Origin: JACVRW01 sp963850205
GTDB taxonomy: Bacteria; Actinomycetota; Thermoleophilia; Solirubrobacterales; Thermoleophilaceae
DNA length: 64,000 nt
Assembly: GCA_963850205.1 (NCBI GenBank)
Contig: CAWKKJ010000015.1
Location: 496,001 to 560,000 of the forward strand
Direction: 5' to 3'
The notes under the pieces are model-generated. The model did no database searches. It saw only the letters and a program-made list of their open reading frames with translations, and was not told where the DNA came from. Shown piece after piece: positions 41,367 to 50,482 of this stretch (within the stretch, counting starts at the first letter, position 1; every line of letters starts with the position of its first letter). Made by a program: the position numbers and the translations under genes.

Positions 41367-42692
41367 GTGGAGGCCGAGCTGCAGCGCGTGGGGCGTTCGA
41401 TCCACGCCGCCTTCCCCGGTCCCAGCCGGCGTCCGATGCGCGCGCTCGACCAGAAGGCGATGGAGCTCGCGGCACAGGACGCGGAGCTGAAGGCCGCGCT
41501 GTTCCGCTTCGTCGACGTGACCCCGGCCTGCCGCTCGCTGGACGACCTGGCCCGCCATCTGAGCGGCTACCTGGACGAGGTGGACGACCGCCCCCCACCG
41601 ATCGAGGCCGCGATGAAGATGTCCTCGACCAGGGCCGGCCGGACGGCGCTGGGCGCGGCCGCCGCGGCCGGCGTGAGGCACATGGCCCATCGCTTCATCG
41701 TCGGCGAGTCGCCCCGCGCGGCCCTGCGCTCCATCCGCGAGCTGTGGGACGGCGGCGCGGCCGTGTCGCTCGACCTCCTGGGCGAGGCCACCGTGACCCA
41801 GGCCGAGGCCGATCGCTACGCCGACCGCTGCCGTGACGCGCTCGAGACGCTGGCCGAGGCGGCGCCGGGCTGGCCCGACCGGCCGGTGCTGGAGTCCGAC
41901 TCGCTCGGCCCGCTGCCGCGCGTGAACCTGTCGGTGAAGGTGTCGGCGCTCAGTCCTCTCCTGCGGCCCGAGGCGCCGGAGGTGGGGCGCGAGGACGCCG
42001 CCCGCCGGATGCGCCCGCTGCTGGTTCGCGCGAAGGAGCTCGGGGCGCACCTCCACATCGACATGGAGTCGGTGGACACCCTCGAAGCCACCACGGAGCT
42101 CGTGATGGAGCTGCTCGACGAGCCCGAGCTGCAGGACGGGCCCTCCGCCGGGATCGTGATGCAGGCCTATCTGCGCGAGTCGCCGGAGCAGCTGGACCGC
42201 GTGATCGAGTGGGCCCGGGCCGGCGAGCGGACCACGCCGCTGCTGGTGCGGCTGGTCAAGGGCGCCTACTGGGACCAGGAGGTGGTGGAGGCCCGCCAGC
42301 ACGGCTGGACCCCGCCGGTGTTCGAGGACAAGCGGGACTCCGACCGGAACTTCGAGCTGCTCACCCGCCGCCTGCTGGAGGGCTGGCCCCACGTCCGGCC
42401 GGCGATCGCCTCCCACAACCTGCGCTCGGTGGCGCACGCGCTGGCCTGCAACCGCGAGCTGGGCCGGGAGGACTCGGACCTGGAGCTCCAGGTGCTGCGC
42501 GGGCTGGGGGACGACCTGGCGGCGGCGCTGGCGCAGCTCGGGATGCGGGTCCGGATCTACTGCCCGGTGGGTGACCTGGTGGCGGGCATGGCCTACCTGG
42601 TGCGCCGCCTGCTCGAGAACACGGCCAACGAGTCGTTCCTCGGCGATCAGCAGCGCGGGGTGCCGATCGAGGAGCTCCTGGCGGCGCCGTGA
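41367..42692 (+). CDS. Proline dehydrogenase
   Basis: A 441-residue FAD-dependent enzyme oxidising proline to pyrroline-5-carboxylate and passing electrons to the quinone pool. It corresponds to the proline dehydrogenase part of PutA: AALFRFVDVTPACRSLDDLA, SVKVSALSPLLRP, HIDMESVDTLEATTEL, VRLVKGAYWDQEVVEARQHG and RRLLENTANESFLGDQQRG. The downstream gene, overlapping by 4 bases, supplies the second step, so PutA activity is split over two coupled genes. The GTG is chosen for its TACGGT hexamer; an ATG at 41334 would add 11 residues. Confidence 0.92.
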   Translation: MEAELQRVGRSIHAAFPGPSRRPMRALDQKAMELAAQDAELKAALFRFVDVTPACRSLDDLARHLSGYLDEVDDRPPPIEAAMKMSSTRAGRTALGAAAAAGVRHMAHRFIVGESPRAALRSIRELWDGGAAVSLDLLGEATVTQAEADRYADRCRDALETLAEAAPGWPDRPVLESDSLGPLPRVNLSVKVSALSPLLRPEAPEVGREDAARRMRPLLVRAKELGAHLHIDMESVDTLEATTELVMELLDEPELQDGPSAGIVMQAYLRESPEQLDRVIEWARAGERTTPLLVRLVKGAYWDQEVVEARQHGWTPPVFEDKRDSDRNFELLTRRLLEGWPHVRPAIASHNLRSVAHALACNRELGREDSDLELQVLRGLGDDLAAALAQLGMRVRIYCPVGDLVAGMAYLVRRLLENTANESFLGDQQRGVPIEELLAAP

Positions 42693-44272
42693 CCGTGGCC
42701 GGGCGCTCCGCCGACAGCTTTCGTAACGAGCCCATCCTCGAGCTGCGGCGCGCCCCGGCCCGCGAGTCGCTCCTGCAGGCTCTGCGGGAGCTGGACGAGC
42801 GCCTGCCCCTCGAGGTGCCGGTGCTGATCGGCGGCGACCGCGGAACCGCGGAGGGCATCGACTCGACCGACCCCGGCGCCCCGGACCGGACCGTGGCCCG
42901 AGCGGGCCGGGGCGGGGCCGGGGAGGCCGACTCCGCGGTGGAGGCCGCCGTGCGCGGCGCGGCCGGCTGGGGCAGCCGCTCCGCAGCCGAGCGGGCCGAG
43001 ATCCTCAGCGCGGCGGCCGCCCGGCTGCGCGAGCGCCGGCTCGAGCTGGCGGCCCTCCAGGTGCGCGAGTGCGCCAAGCCCTGGCCCGAGGCCGACGCGG
43101 ACGTATGCGAGGCCATCGACTTCCTCGAGTACTACGCGCTGGAGGCCGTCGAGCTCGATCGCGGGCGTCCCCTGGTGCAGGCTCCCGGTGAGCGCAACAC
43201 GATGCGCTACGCGCCTCGCGGGGTGGCGGCGGTGATCGCTCCGTGGAACTTCCCGCTGGCGATCCCCTGCGGCATGACCGCCGCGGCCCTGGCCGCCGGC
43301 AACGCGGTGGTGCTCAAGCCGGCCGAGCAGTCGCCGGGCAGCGCCGGCCTGCTGGTGGAGGCGCTGCACGCCGCGGGAGTACCGGCCGATGCCCTCGCGC
43401 TGCTGCCCGGCTTCGGCGACGCCGGCGAGGCCCTGGTGCGCGACCCCCGCGTGCACCTGATCGCCTTCACCGGCTCGGGTGCGGTGGGCCTTCAGATCCT
43501 GCGCGCCGCCGCCGAGATGCCGGACGAGCAGTCCCACGTCAAGCGCGTGGTATCCGAGATGGGAGGCAAGAACTGCGTGATTGTCGACTCGGACGCCGAC
43601 CTCGACGACGCGGTCCCCGGCATCGTGCAGTCCGCCTTCAACTACGCCGGCCAGAAGTGCTCAGCCGCCTCCCGGGCGCTCGTGCACGAGAGCGTGGCCG
43701 ACACCCTGCTCGAGCGGCTCGCGGGCGCCGTGAGCGTGCTCAGCGTGGGCCAGGCCGAGAGCTTCGCCACGGAGGTGCCGCCGGTGATCGAGCGCGAGGC
43801 GCAGGAGCGGGTGCTGGGCTACGCCGAGCAGGCCGAGCGCGAGGGCACGATCGCCGCCCGGGTGGAGGACGTGCCCGGCGAGGGCTGGTTCTGCCCGCCG
43901 ACGGTGGCAGCCGACCTGCCGGCCGGCTCGCCCGTGCTGTCCGAGGAGATCTTCGGCCCCGTGCTCGCCGTCACGCGCGTCAAGGACATCGAGGAGGCCT
44001 GCGAGGTGGTCGACTCGCTGCCCCTCGCGCTCACCGGCGGCCTGTACTCGCGCAGCCCGGCGACCATCGAGCGGGTGGCGGCCCGCTCGCCGGTGGGCAA
44101 CCTCTACGTCAACCGCTCGATCACCGGCGCGATGGTCGGGCGGCAGCCGTTCGGCGGAAACCGGCGCTCGGGAAGCGGCTCCAAGGCCGGCGGACCCGAC
44201 TATCTGGTGCAGTTCGCAGAGCCCCGCGTGGTCACCGAGAACACGATGCGCCACGGGATACCCGTCGAGTAG
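42689..44272 (+). CDS. 1-pyrroline-5-carboxylate dehydrogenase
   Basis: A 527-residue aldehyde dehydrogenase-fold enzyme that oxidises glutamate semialdehyde to glutamate with NAD+. GVAAVIAPWNFPLAIPCG, the NAD-binding FTGSGAVGLQILRAA, VSEMGGKNCVIV with the general-base Glu, NYAGQKCSAASR with the catalytic Cys, and EEIFGPVLAV are present. The GTG start overlaps the proline dehydrogenase stop, so the two steps of proline degradation are translated together. This gives a route from proline to glutamate. Confidence 0.94.
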   Translation: MTVAGRSADSFRNEPILELRRAPARESLLQALRELDERLPLEVPVLIGGDRGTAEGIDSTDPGAPDRTVARAGRGGAGEADSAVEAAVRGAAGWGSRSAAERAEILSAAAARLRERRLELAALQVRECAKPWPEADADVCEAIDFLEYYALEAVELDRGRPLVQAPGERNTMRYAPRGVAAVIAPWNFPLAIPCGMTAAALAAGNAVVLKPAEQSPGSAGLLVEALHAAGVPADALALLPGFGDAGEALVRDPRVHLIAFTGSGAVGLQILRAAAEMPDEQSHVKRVVSEMGGKNCVIVDSDADLDDAVPGIVQSAFNYAGQKCSAASRALVHESVADTLLERLAGAVSVLSVGQAESFATEVPPVIEREAQERVLGYAEQAEREGTIAARVEDVPGEGWFCPPTVAADLPAGSPVLSEEIFGPVLAVTRVKDIEEACEVVDSLPLALTGGLYSRSPATIERVAARSPVGNLYVNRSITGAMVGRQPFGGNRRSGSGSKAGGPDYLVQFAEPRVVTENTMRHGIPVE

Positions 44273-44283
44273 CCTGGCGCCGC

Positions 44284-45702
44284 GTGAGCGCCCCCGCCTT
44301 CGACCTCCAGTCCCACTCGCTGCACTCCGACGGCGAGCTGTCCGCCGCCCAGGTGGTGGAGAACGCCGCGGGGGCGGGGGTGAAGCTGCTCGCCCTCTCC
44401 GACCACGACACCGTCGACGGCGTGGACGAGGCCCTCGCGGCGGGCGCCCTGCACGGCGTGCGGGTGGTGCCGGCCACCGAGATCTCGGCGGTCGACGGCG
44501 GCTACGAGGACCTGCACGTGCTCGGCTACGGGATCGATCACCGCAGCCCGCTGCTGGCCGAGCGCCTGCTGGACGCCCGCGGTGACCGCGAGCGCAGGGC
44601 GGAAGCGATGGCCGCCCGCCTGCGTGAGCTCGGCTTCGAGGTCGACCCCGCCCCGATCGACGCGCGCCGCAAGGCCGGCAAGCCGGTGGGCCGACCACAT
44701 CTCGCCGCCGCGGTCCTGGCCCATCCGGCCAACGCGGACCGGCTGGCCGAGGAGGGGCACGGCGACGTGTCCTCGTTCATCCCGGCCTACCTGATCCAGG
44801 GCAAGCCCGGCTATGTCGCCCGGACCCACCCCACCGTCCAGGAGGCGATCGGCTGGATCCACGACGCCGCGGGCGTCGCCGTCTGGGCCCACCCGTTCTG
44901 GGACATCAAGGACGACCAGGGCGTGCTCGACGCGATCGACCGCTACCGCGCGGCCGGGCTGGACGGGGTGGAGGTCTTCTACACCGCGCACACCGCGGAG
45001 CAGACCGCGCTGCTGGCCGACCGCTGCGCCGAGCTCGGGCTGCTGGCCACCGGCTCGTCGGACTACCACGGCCCCGACCACCGCCTGTTCAGCAGCTTCC
45101 GCGACTTCGAGTTGCACGGGCGCGAGCCCGTGCTCGGTCCCGTCGCCCACGGCACCCTGGCCGCGCCGGCCCGCGACGGCGCCGGCCTCTGCCTGTGGCT
45201 CACCGGCCTCTCGGGCTCGGGCAAGTCGACCATCGGGAGGCTGGCGGCCGGCCAGCTGCGCGATCGCGGCCACCGGGTGGAGGTGCTCGACGGGGACGAC
45301 GTGCGCCAGAACCTGTGCGCCGGGCTGGGCTTCTCGCGCGCGGACCGCGACGAGAACGTGCGCCGCATCGCGTTCGTGGCCGACCTGCTGTCACGCAACG
45401 GCGTGGTGGTGTTCGTGGCCGCGGTCTCCCCGTTCAGGGCGGCCCGTGACGCGGCGCGCGGCCGGATGGGCGCGCGCTTCGTGGAGGTGTACGTCGAGGC
45501 CTCGGTGGAGGAATGCGAGCGCCGCGACGTGAAGGGCCTCTACTCACGTGCCCGCGCGGGAGAGATCCCCGGCTTCACCGGGGTCTCGGATCCCTACGAG
45601 GAGCCGCTGCAGGCCGAGCTGAAGATCGAGACCGAAGCGGAGACGCCCGAGGCCTCGGCGGCGCGGCTGGTGAAGCTGGTGGAGGCGCGAGCGCTGGAAT
45701 AA
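44284..45702 (+). CDS. PHP-domain phosphoesterase fused to adenylylsulfate kinase
   Basis: A 472-residue two-domain protein. Residues 1-290 are a PHP phosphoesterase of the YciV/TrpH type with the metal ligands in place: HSLH (11-14), DHD (40-42), Glu 66, His 78, WAHPF (His 203) and SSDYHG (Asp 260, His 262). Residues 300-472 are an APS kinase: P-loop GLSGSGKST (308-316), VLDGDDVRQNL, FSRADRDENVRRIAFVADLL, and KGLYSRARAGEIPGFTG. APS kinase makes PAPS; some PHP enzymes of this group remove the 3'-phosphate from nucleoside 3',5'-bisphosphates such as PAP. The fusion could therefore link PAPS production to PAP removal. A TAGCCT hexamer at 44270 lies at leaderless spacing but overlaps the previous stop. 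Confidence 0.9.
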   Translation: MSAPAFDLQSHSLHSDGELSAAQVVENAAGAGVKLLALSDHDTVDGVDEALAAGALHGVRVVPATEISAVDGGYEDLHVLGYGIDHRSPLLAERLLDARGDRERRAEAMAARLRELGFEVDPAPIDARRKAGKPVGRPHLAAAVLAHPANADRLAEEGHGDVSSFIPAYLIQGKPGYVARTHPTVQEAIGWIHDAAGVAVWAHPFWDIKDDQGVLDAIDRYRAAGLDGVEVFYTAHTAEQTALLADRCAELGLLATGSSDYHGPDHRLFSSFRDFELHGREPVLGPVAHGTLAAPARDGAGLCLWLTGLSGSGKSTIGRLAAGQLRDRGHRVEVLDGDDVRQNLCAGLGFSRADRDENVRRIAFVADLLSRNGVVVFVAAVSPFRAARDAARGRMGARFVEVYVEASVEECERRDVKGLYSRARAGEIPGFTGVSDPYEEPLQAELKIETEAETPEASAARLVKLVEARALE

Positions 45703-45729
45703 ACGTCGGCTGGCTGCGTCCTGCACCGT

Positions 45730-46854
45730 ATGGACACGGAGCAGGCAATCGTCATCGGCGCGGGGCCGGCAGGCTTGGCCTCGGCAGCCGAGCTTCAGCG
45801 CGCGGGGATCGGCGTGACGGTCCTCGAGCAATCCGACGGCGTGGGCTCGTCATGGCGAAACCGCTACGACCGCCTGCGCCTGAACTCCAGCCGCCCCTTC
45901 GCGAAGCTGCCCGGAAGCCGCTACGCCAAGGGCACGCCCATGTTCCCCAGCCGCGACGAGGTCGTGCGCTATCTCGAGGACTACGCGGCCCACAACGGGC
46001 TCGACGTGCGCCTGCGGACGCGGGTGGAGCGCCTGGACCGCGACGGCGCCGGCTGGCTGGTGCGGACGTCGAACGGCGATCTGCGGGCCGATCAGGTGAT
46101 CGTCGCCGCCGGCTACCAGAAGGATCAGTTCATCCCCGCGTGGCCGGGCCGCGATCGCTACGAGGGCCGGCTGCTGCACTCCGGCGCCTACCGAAACTCG
46201 GCTTCCTTCCTCGGCGCCGACGTGCTGGTGGCGGGGTCGGGCTCCTCGGGCATGGAGATCGCCCACGACCTGGTAACGGGCGGCGCGGGGCGGGTGCGGT
46301 TGTCCGTGCGCACCCCGCCGAACATCCTCGTTCGCAATCCCGCCGGCCCGCTGATGGCCCGGCTGGTGATGAAGCTCGGGCCGCGGCGGGCCGACCGGGT
46401 GATCTCCTTCATCCGCCGCCGCGAGCTCGGCGACCTCACGGAGTTCGGCCTGCCCGAGCCCGAGGAGGGGGTCTTCAGCCGGCTGATGCGGCTGGGAGTG
46501 GCCCCGGCCATCGTCGACAAGGAGGTGATCGAGGCGATCAAGGACGGCCGGATCCAGGTCGTGGCCGCCGTCGAGGACCTGGACAGAAACGGTGTCGAGC
46601 TCGCCGACGGCTCACGCATCGAGCCGGACGCCGTGATCGCGGCCACCGGCTTCCGGCCCGGGCTGGAGCCCGTGCTCGGGCACCTGGGCGTGCTGGACAC
46701 CGACGGCGCGCCGCGGGTCAGCGGGGAGATCGAGGCCGCTCCCGGCCTGCGCTTCGTGGGCTACCGGCCGCGCCCCGCCCACATCGCCTACATGGGGGGC
46801 GAGGCCCGCCGGGCCGCGAGGGCCATCGCGCAGCCGCTGGCCGCGACCGGTTGA
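45730..46854 (+). CDS. Flavin-containing monooxygenase-like NAD(P)/FAD oxidoreductase
   Basis: A 374-residue two-dinucleotide-fold flavoprotein. FAD site AIVIGAGPAGLASAAELQRAG at residues 7-27, VGSSWRNRYDRLRLNSSRPF after it, NAD(P) site VLVAGSGSSGMEIAHDL, and the late AVIAATGFRPGLEP motif. It resembles the plant YUCCA/bacterial FMO-like branch, which oxygenates soft nucleophiles; the substrate is unknown. The full Baeyer-Villiger fingerprint is not present. It starts 27 bases after the fusion gene and may be in the same transcript. Confidence 0.88.
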   Translation: MDTEQAIVIGAGPAGLASAAELQRAGIGVTVLEQSDGVGSSWRNRYDRLRLNSSRPFAKLPGSRYAKGTPMFPSRDEVVRYLEDYAAHNGLDVRLRTRVERLDRDGAGWLVRTSNGDLRADQVIVAAGYQKDQFIPAWPGRDRYEGRLLHSGAYRNSASFLGADVLVAGSGSSGMEIAHDLVTGGAGRVRLSVRTPPNILVRNPAGPLMARLVMKLGPRRADRVISFIRRRELGDLTEFGLPEPEEGVFSRLMRLGVAPAIVDKEVIEAIKDGRIQVVAAVEDLDRNGVELADGSRIEPDAVIAATGFRPGLEPVLGHLGVLDTDGAPRVSGEIEAAPGLRFVGYRPRPAHIAYMGGEARRAARAIAQPLAATG

Positions 46855-46898
46855 GCCGAGGGTAGGATGCACCCCTCAGGCGACGAGGGGGGCGCACG

Positions 46899-48395
46899 AT
46901 GCCGGGCACGCTGGACCGACGGACGTTCATCAGCCGGGGAGCTGCGGTGGCCGGAGGAGGGGTGCTCAGCGCGACCGCGCTCGAGCGCCTGTCCCTCCGC
47001 GACGCCGCCGAGGCCGCCGGGCCCAAGCGCCGCGCCGAGCCCTACGGCCCGCTGCGCCGCAAGAAGGACCAGCGCGGCGTGGAGGTGCTCGCCCTTCCCG
47101 CCGGCTTCAGCTACGTGACCTTCAGCCACACCGGCTCCACGATGTCGGACGGCAATCCCACCCCGCTGGCCCTCGACGGCATGTCCGCCTTCCGGGGCAG
47201 GAGCCGCCGCTACGTGCGCCTGGTGCGCAACAGCGAGGACCGCAACATCCCCGGGCAGGGAAGCGTGGGGGGCGACCCCGCGGCCAAGTACGACCCCCAG
47301 GCCGGCGGCGGCACCACCACCCTGGTCTACGACGAGGAGCGGCGCCGGCTGGTGGCCGACTTCGTGAGCCTCAACGGCACGACGGTGAACTGCGCCGGCG
47401 GCCGCGGGCTGGGGGAGCGCACCTGGATCACGGCCGAGGAGACCGTGGGAGGGCCGGAGGCGGAATCGCCGATCGAGCGCTTCCCTGTGCGCCACGGCTA
47501 CCTGTTCGAGGTGCCGGTGCGGCGGGGGCCGGGCGAGCTGAAGAAGGGCGTGCCGATCCGCGCCGCCGGGCGCTTCAAGCACGAGGCCGTGGCTGTCGAC
47601 CCGCGCACCGGGGTGGTCTACGAGACCGAGGATCCGGGCACCGGCCTGGGCGCCGGCTTCTATCGCTACATCCCGAACAACCCCCGCCGCCTGACCCAGG
47701 GCGGGCGGCTGCAGATGCTGGCCGTGCGCGGCGCTCCCAAGCAGGACATGCGGGAGGGCCAGGAGGTGGGCCGGCGGCTGCGCGTGCGCTGGGTGGACAT
47801 CGACGAGCCCGACCCGCCCTACGCGACCGCGAGCGACCCACGCGGCACCTTCCAGCAGGGCTACGCCGCGGGCGGCGCGCTGTTCAACCGCCTCGAGGGC
47901 TGCTGGGAGGACAGCGGCAGCGTGTTCTTCGTATCCACCAGCGGCGGCGACGCCAAGAACGGCGACGTCAACGCCGACGGCTACGCCGAGGGCTTCGGGC
48001 AGGTGTGGGAGTACCTGCCCGGCCGCAACGGCGGTGCCCTGCGGCTGGTCTACGAGTCGCCCTCCTCGAAGGCGATGGACTCCCCCGACAACCTGACGGT
48101 CACCCCCCGCGGCGGCCTGATCGTCTGCGAGGACGACGCCTCCGACGCCACCGACTCGCATCCGCTCGCGCCCGGCCTGGACCAGATCAACCGGGTGATC
48201 GGGCTGACCAAGCGCGGCCGGGCCTTCGAGTTCGCGGTGAACGTGCTGAACACGTCCGAGCTGGCGGGCTGTTGCTTCTCGCCCAGCGGGCGGACGCTGT
48301 TCTTCAACATCTTCGGGCGGGCGCTCTTGACCGAGGATCCCGTTGAGGGGATGACCTGCGCGGTCACCGGGCCCTGGCGCGACGGGCCGTTGTAG
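46899..48395 (+). CDS. PhoX-family (DUF839) protein with Tat signal
   Basis: A 498-residue exported protein of the PhoX type. The Tat leader is LDRRTFISRGAAVAGGG with alanine-rich cleavage region. Body motifs are LVRNSEDRNIPG, GGGTTTLVYDEERRRLVADF, LNGTTVNCAGG, TWITAEETVGG and KHEAVAVDPRTGVVYETEDPG. PhoX enzymes are calcium/iron-dependent alkaline phosphatases; the NSE and EDDASDATD segments fit metal ligands. A phosphate-scavenging role is likely, though many DUF839 proteins are uncharacterised. A GAGGGGGG run precedes the ATG by 7 bases, and TAGGAT lies about 30 bases upstream. Confidence 0.88.
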   Translation: MPGTLDRRTFISRGAAVAGGGVLSATALERLSLRDAAEAAGPKRRAEPYGPLRRKKDQRGVEVLALPAGFSYVTFSHTGSTMSDGNPTPLALDGMSAFRGRSRRYVRLVRNSEDRNIPGQGSVGGDPAAKYDPQAGGGTTTLVYDEERRRLVADFVSLNGTTVNCAGGRGLGERTWITAEETVGGPEAESPIERFPVRHGYLFEVPVRRGPGELKKGVPIRAAGRFKHEAVAVDPRTGVVYETEDPGTGLGAGFYRYIPNNPRRLTQGGRLQMLAVRGAPKQDMREGQEVGRRLRVRWVDIDEPDPPYATASDPRGTFQQGYAAGGALFNRLEGCWEDSGSVFFVSTSGGDAKNGDVNADGYAEGFGQVWEYLPGRNGGALRLVYESPSSKAMDSPDNLTVTPRGGLIVCEDDASDATDSHPLAPGLDQINRVIGLTKRGRAFEFAVNVLNTSELAGCCFSPSGRTLFFNIFGRALLTEDPVEGMTCAVTGPWRDGPL

Positions 48396-48401
48396 GGAGC
48401 G

Positions 48402-48797
48402 GTGTCCAACGTCGCCCGGCTGGCCACCCGGATCCGGGTGGCCCGGCCCACCGACCGGCTGGCCGAGGTGGTGCGCTTCTACACCGAGGGGCTCGGACTG
48501 GAGGAGGTCGACCGTTTCGAGGGCCACGCCGGCTATGACGGCGTGCTGATCGGCCTGCCGGGCGCCGAGCACCACCTCGAGTTCACCAGCCACGCCGACG
48601 GCAGCCCCGGCGCCGCGCCGAGCCGCGACAACCTGCTGGTCTTCTACGTCGAGGACCAGCGCGTGCTGGAGGAGTTCGCCGAGCGGCTCAGGGAGCTGGG
48701 CCACGAGCCGGTGAAGCCCGAGAACCCCTACTGGGCCGGTGCCGGCGCGCTCACCTTCGAGGATCCCGACGGCTGGCGGGTCGTCCTGGTCCCCTAG
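48402..48797 (+). CDS. VOC-family (glyoxalase/bleomycin resistance) protein
   Basis: A 131-residue single-chain VOC protein with two beta-alpha-beta-beta-beta modules (RIRVARPTDRLAEVVRFYTE and FYVEDQRVLEEFAERLRE), ending WRVVLVP. Candidate metal residues are the His in EHHLEFTSH and the Glu in TFEDPDGW. It is probably a small dioxygenase, isomerase or binding protein of unknown substrate. It lies 6 bases after the PhoX gene with GTG start. Its stop overlaps the convergent YihY stop in a shared CTAG. Confidence 0.85.
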   Translation: MSNVARLATRIRVARPTDRLAEVVRFYTEGLGLEEVDRFEGHAGYDGVLIGLPGAEHHLEFTSHADGSPGAAPSRDNLLVFYVEDQRVLEEFAERLRELGHEPVKPENPYWAGAGALTFEDPDGWRVVLVP

Positions 48798-49681
48798 CTC
48801 CCCATGTCCTGCAGCTTCAGCGTCTCCGCCTGCGGCACCCCCTCCGCCAGCTGCCTCTCGCGCTCGATCTCGGCGTTCAGCTCGGCCCCGATCAGCATGG
48901 CCACGAAGCTCAGCCAGAGCCAGCCCACCAGGACGATGGCCGCGGCGAAGGTCCCGTAGATCGCGCCCACGTCGGCGATCCTCGACACGTAGGCCGACAG
49001 GCCGTAGGACACGAGCAGCCAGATCAGCACGCCCACCACGGCGCCGGGCGTGAGCCAGTGGAACGCGCGTTGCTTGACATCCGGGGTGATGTAGTAGACG
49101 AAGTTGAACGCCAGCATGGCCACGGCCACGGCGCCGGGCCAGCGGACGAGGCTCCAGATCTGGGCCGCGGTAGGCCCGAGCCCGGCGAAGTCGAGCAGGT
49201 CGTCGGCGAACTGGCCGCCCACGAACACCATGATCAGGCTGGCGAGCACCAGGGTCATCAGCACGATCGTGGACACGATGTCGACGGCCTTGCGCTGCAG
49301 GAAGCTGCGGCCCGAGTCCACCTCGAAGACCACGTTGAGCGCCCGCCGGGTCGCCTCCAGCACGCCGGTGGTGCCGTAGAAGGCGATTACCACGCTGACC
49401 ACCAGGGCGGTGGCCGCCGTACCCTTGTTCTGGAGCGCAGTCCGCAGCGACTCGTCGAGCGGCTCGACCACCGACTGCGGCGCCACGTCCTCCAGGTAGT
49501 TGATGATCGCGTTGTAGGTCTCGGGGTACTGGCCGATCAGGCCCAGCAGCGAGAGGCCCAGCAGCGCGGCCGGGAACAGCGACATGAGCCCGTAGTAGGT
49601 GAGCGCCGCGGCGTGATGGGTCATCTGGTCGTCGTAGAACGACACCAGGGTCCGCTTGACGATCCTGTAGAGGCTGCCCAT
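48794..49681 (-). CDS. YihY/virulence factor BrkB family membrane protein
   Basis: A 295-residue integral membrane protein with about six helices. Characteristic segments are DDQMTHHAAALTYYGLMSLFPAALL near the N-terminus, FYGTTGVLEATRRALNVVFEV, VYYITPDVKQRAFHWLTPGAVV and YGTFAAAIVLVGWLWLSFVAM. Members were once called ribonuclease BN in error; their role is unsettled, and transport or envelope functions have been proposed. The C-terminus is a charged helix (LIGAELNAEIERERQLAEGV). Confidence 0.92.
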   Translation of the reverse strand: MGSLYRIVKRTLVSFYDDQMTHHAAALTYYGLMSLFPAALLGLSLLGLIGQYPETYNAIINYLEDVAPQSVVEPLDESLRTALQNKGTAATALVVSVVIAFYGTTGVLEATRRALNVVFEVDSGRSFLQRKAVDIVSTIVLMTLVLASLIMVFVGGQFADDLLDFAGLGPTAAQIWSLVRWPGAVAVAMLAFNFVYYITPDVKQRAFHWLTPGAVVGVLIWLLVSYGLSAYVSRIADVGAIYGTFAAAIVLVGWLWLSFVAMLIGAELNAEIERERQLAEGVPQAETLKLQDMGS

Positions 49682-49701
49682 GGCGAGCGGGGGGAGCCTA
49701 T

Positions 49702-50301
49702 TCAGTCGAGCCGGAGCCGGTGAACCCGGACCACGCCGCGAGATCGGGTCTCGAGCGGCCAGCGGCGTTTCGCCTGTTCGACGAAGGCGTCGGCGGGCGG
49801 ACGGCCGGGGTCGGCGACCAGGGCTCGCGGGGCAAGGCGCGGGAGCAGCCAGAGGAGGCGGGCGACGCTCTCGCGCTCGTACAGAACGTCCGAGGCGAGC
49901 ACCAGGTCGAAGGGACCCCGCCGGACGAGCTCGGCAGGAGCCGCCCAGTCGGCGCGGGCCGTCTCGATATGCACCTCGTTCGCGCGCGCGTTGCGGTTGG
50001 CGAACGCGAGCGCTTCCGCGTCCATGTCGGTCGCCAGCACGGCGGCGCCACGGCGCGCGGCGGCGATGCTCGGCAGGGCCAGGCCGCAGCCGAGCTCGAC
50101 GACGCGCTTACCGGCGAGCGTCAGGCTGTCGACCTCGCGTGCGAGCGCCATCCCGCTTCGCCAGAGGACGGCCCAGTAGGGCACGGCAGGCGCCCACTCC
50201 ACCGCGCCGTCGTCGGGCAGCTCGTCGGCGCCCTCCGGCTGCAGCACGTTGAGCTCGCCGCTCGGCAGCTCGACCGTTCGTCTGACCAGCTTGTCGGGCA
50301 C
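49702..50301 (-). CDS. Class I SAM-dependent methyltransferase (methyltransferase-16-like)
   Basis: A 199-residue methyltransferase. Motif I is VVELGCGLALPSIAAARRGA, acidic residue in ATDMDAEAL, and motif IV LVLASDVLYERESVARLLWL. The pattern fits the nicotinamide N-methyltransferase-like/lysine methyltransferase-16 family, which often modifies proteins. The GTG at 50301 is supported by TAGAGT ending 7 bases upstream on the minus strand. Confidence 0.88.
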   Translation of the reverse strand: MPDKLVRRTVELPSGELNVLQPEGADELPDDGAVEWAPAVPYWAVLWRSGMALAREVDSLTLAGKRVVELGCGLALPSIAAARRGAAVLATDMDAEALAFANRNARANEVHIETARADWAAPAELVRRGPFDLVLASDVLYERESVARLLWLLPRLAPRALVADPGRPPADAFVEQAKRRWPLETRSRGVVRVHRLRLD

Positions 50302-50308
50302 CGCGTCG

Positions 50309-50314
50309 ACTCTA
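50309..50314 (-). promoter_or_regulatory. Candidate -10 TAGAGT, leaderless type
   Basis: TAGAGT on the minus strand ends 7 bases before the GTG at 50301. Confidence 0.45.
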
Positions 50315-50371
50315 GGTGCCGGGCGAGCCCTTGAGCGCAGAGCCGGTCAGGGGAAGGGGTAGCTGGAGGGC

Positions 50372-50455
50372 GTGGCCGCACTGGCGCTGCTGGCCTGGAT
50401 CCCCGCCGCCCTCGGCGCCGCCTCGGCCCTGCTGCGGCGGCGCGACCCGGAGTGA
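50372..50455 (+). CDS. Possible 27-residue membrane peptide
   Basis: A short frame from GTG encodes one hydrophobic helix (VAALALLAWIPAALGAASAL) followed by LRRRDPE, the positive-inside pattern of a single-pass peptide. GGAGG lies 2-6 bases upstream and TAGCTG 6 bases upstream. It fills most of the gap between the methyltransferase and TfoX-like genes. The length is too small for confidence; no homologue is known to me. Confidence 0.3.
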   Translation: MAALALLAWIPAALGAASALLRRRDPE

Positions 50456-50482
50456 CCGGGTCGACCTGGCACGATGCCGGAC

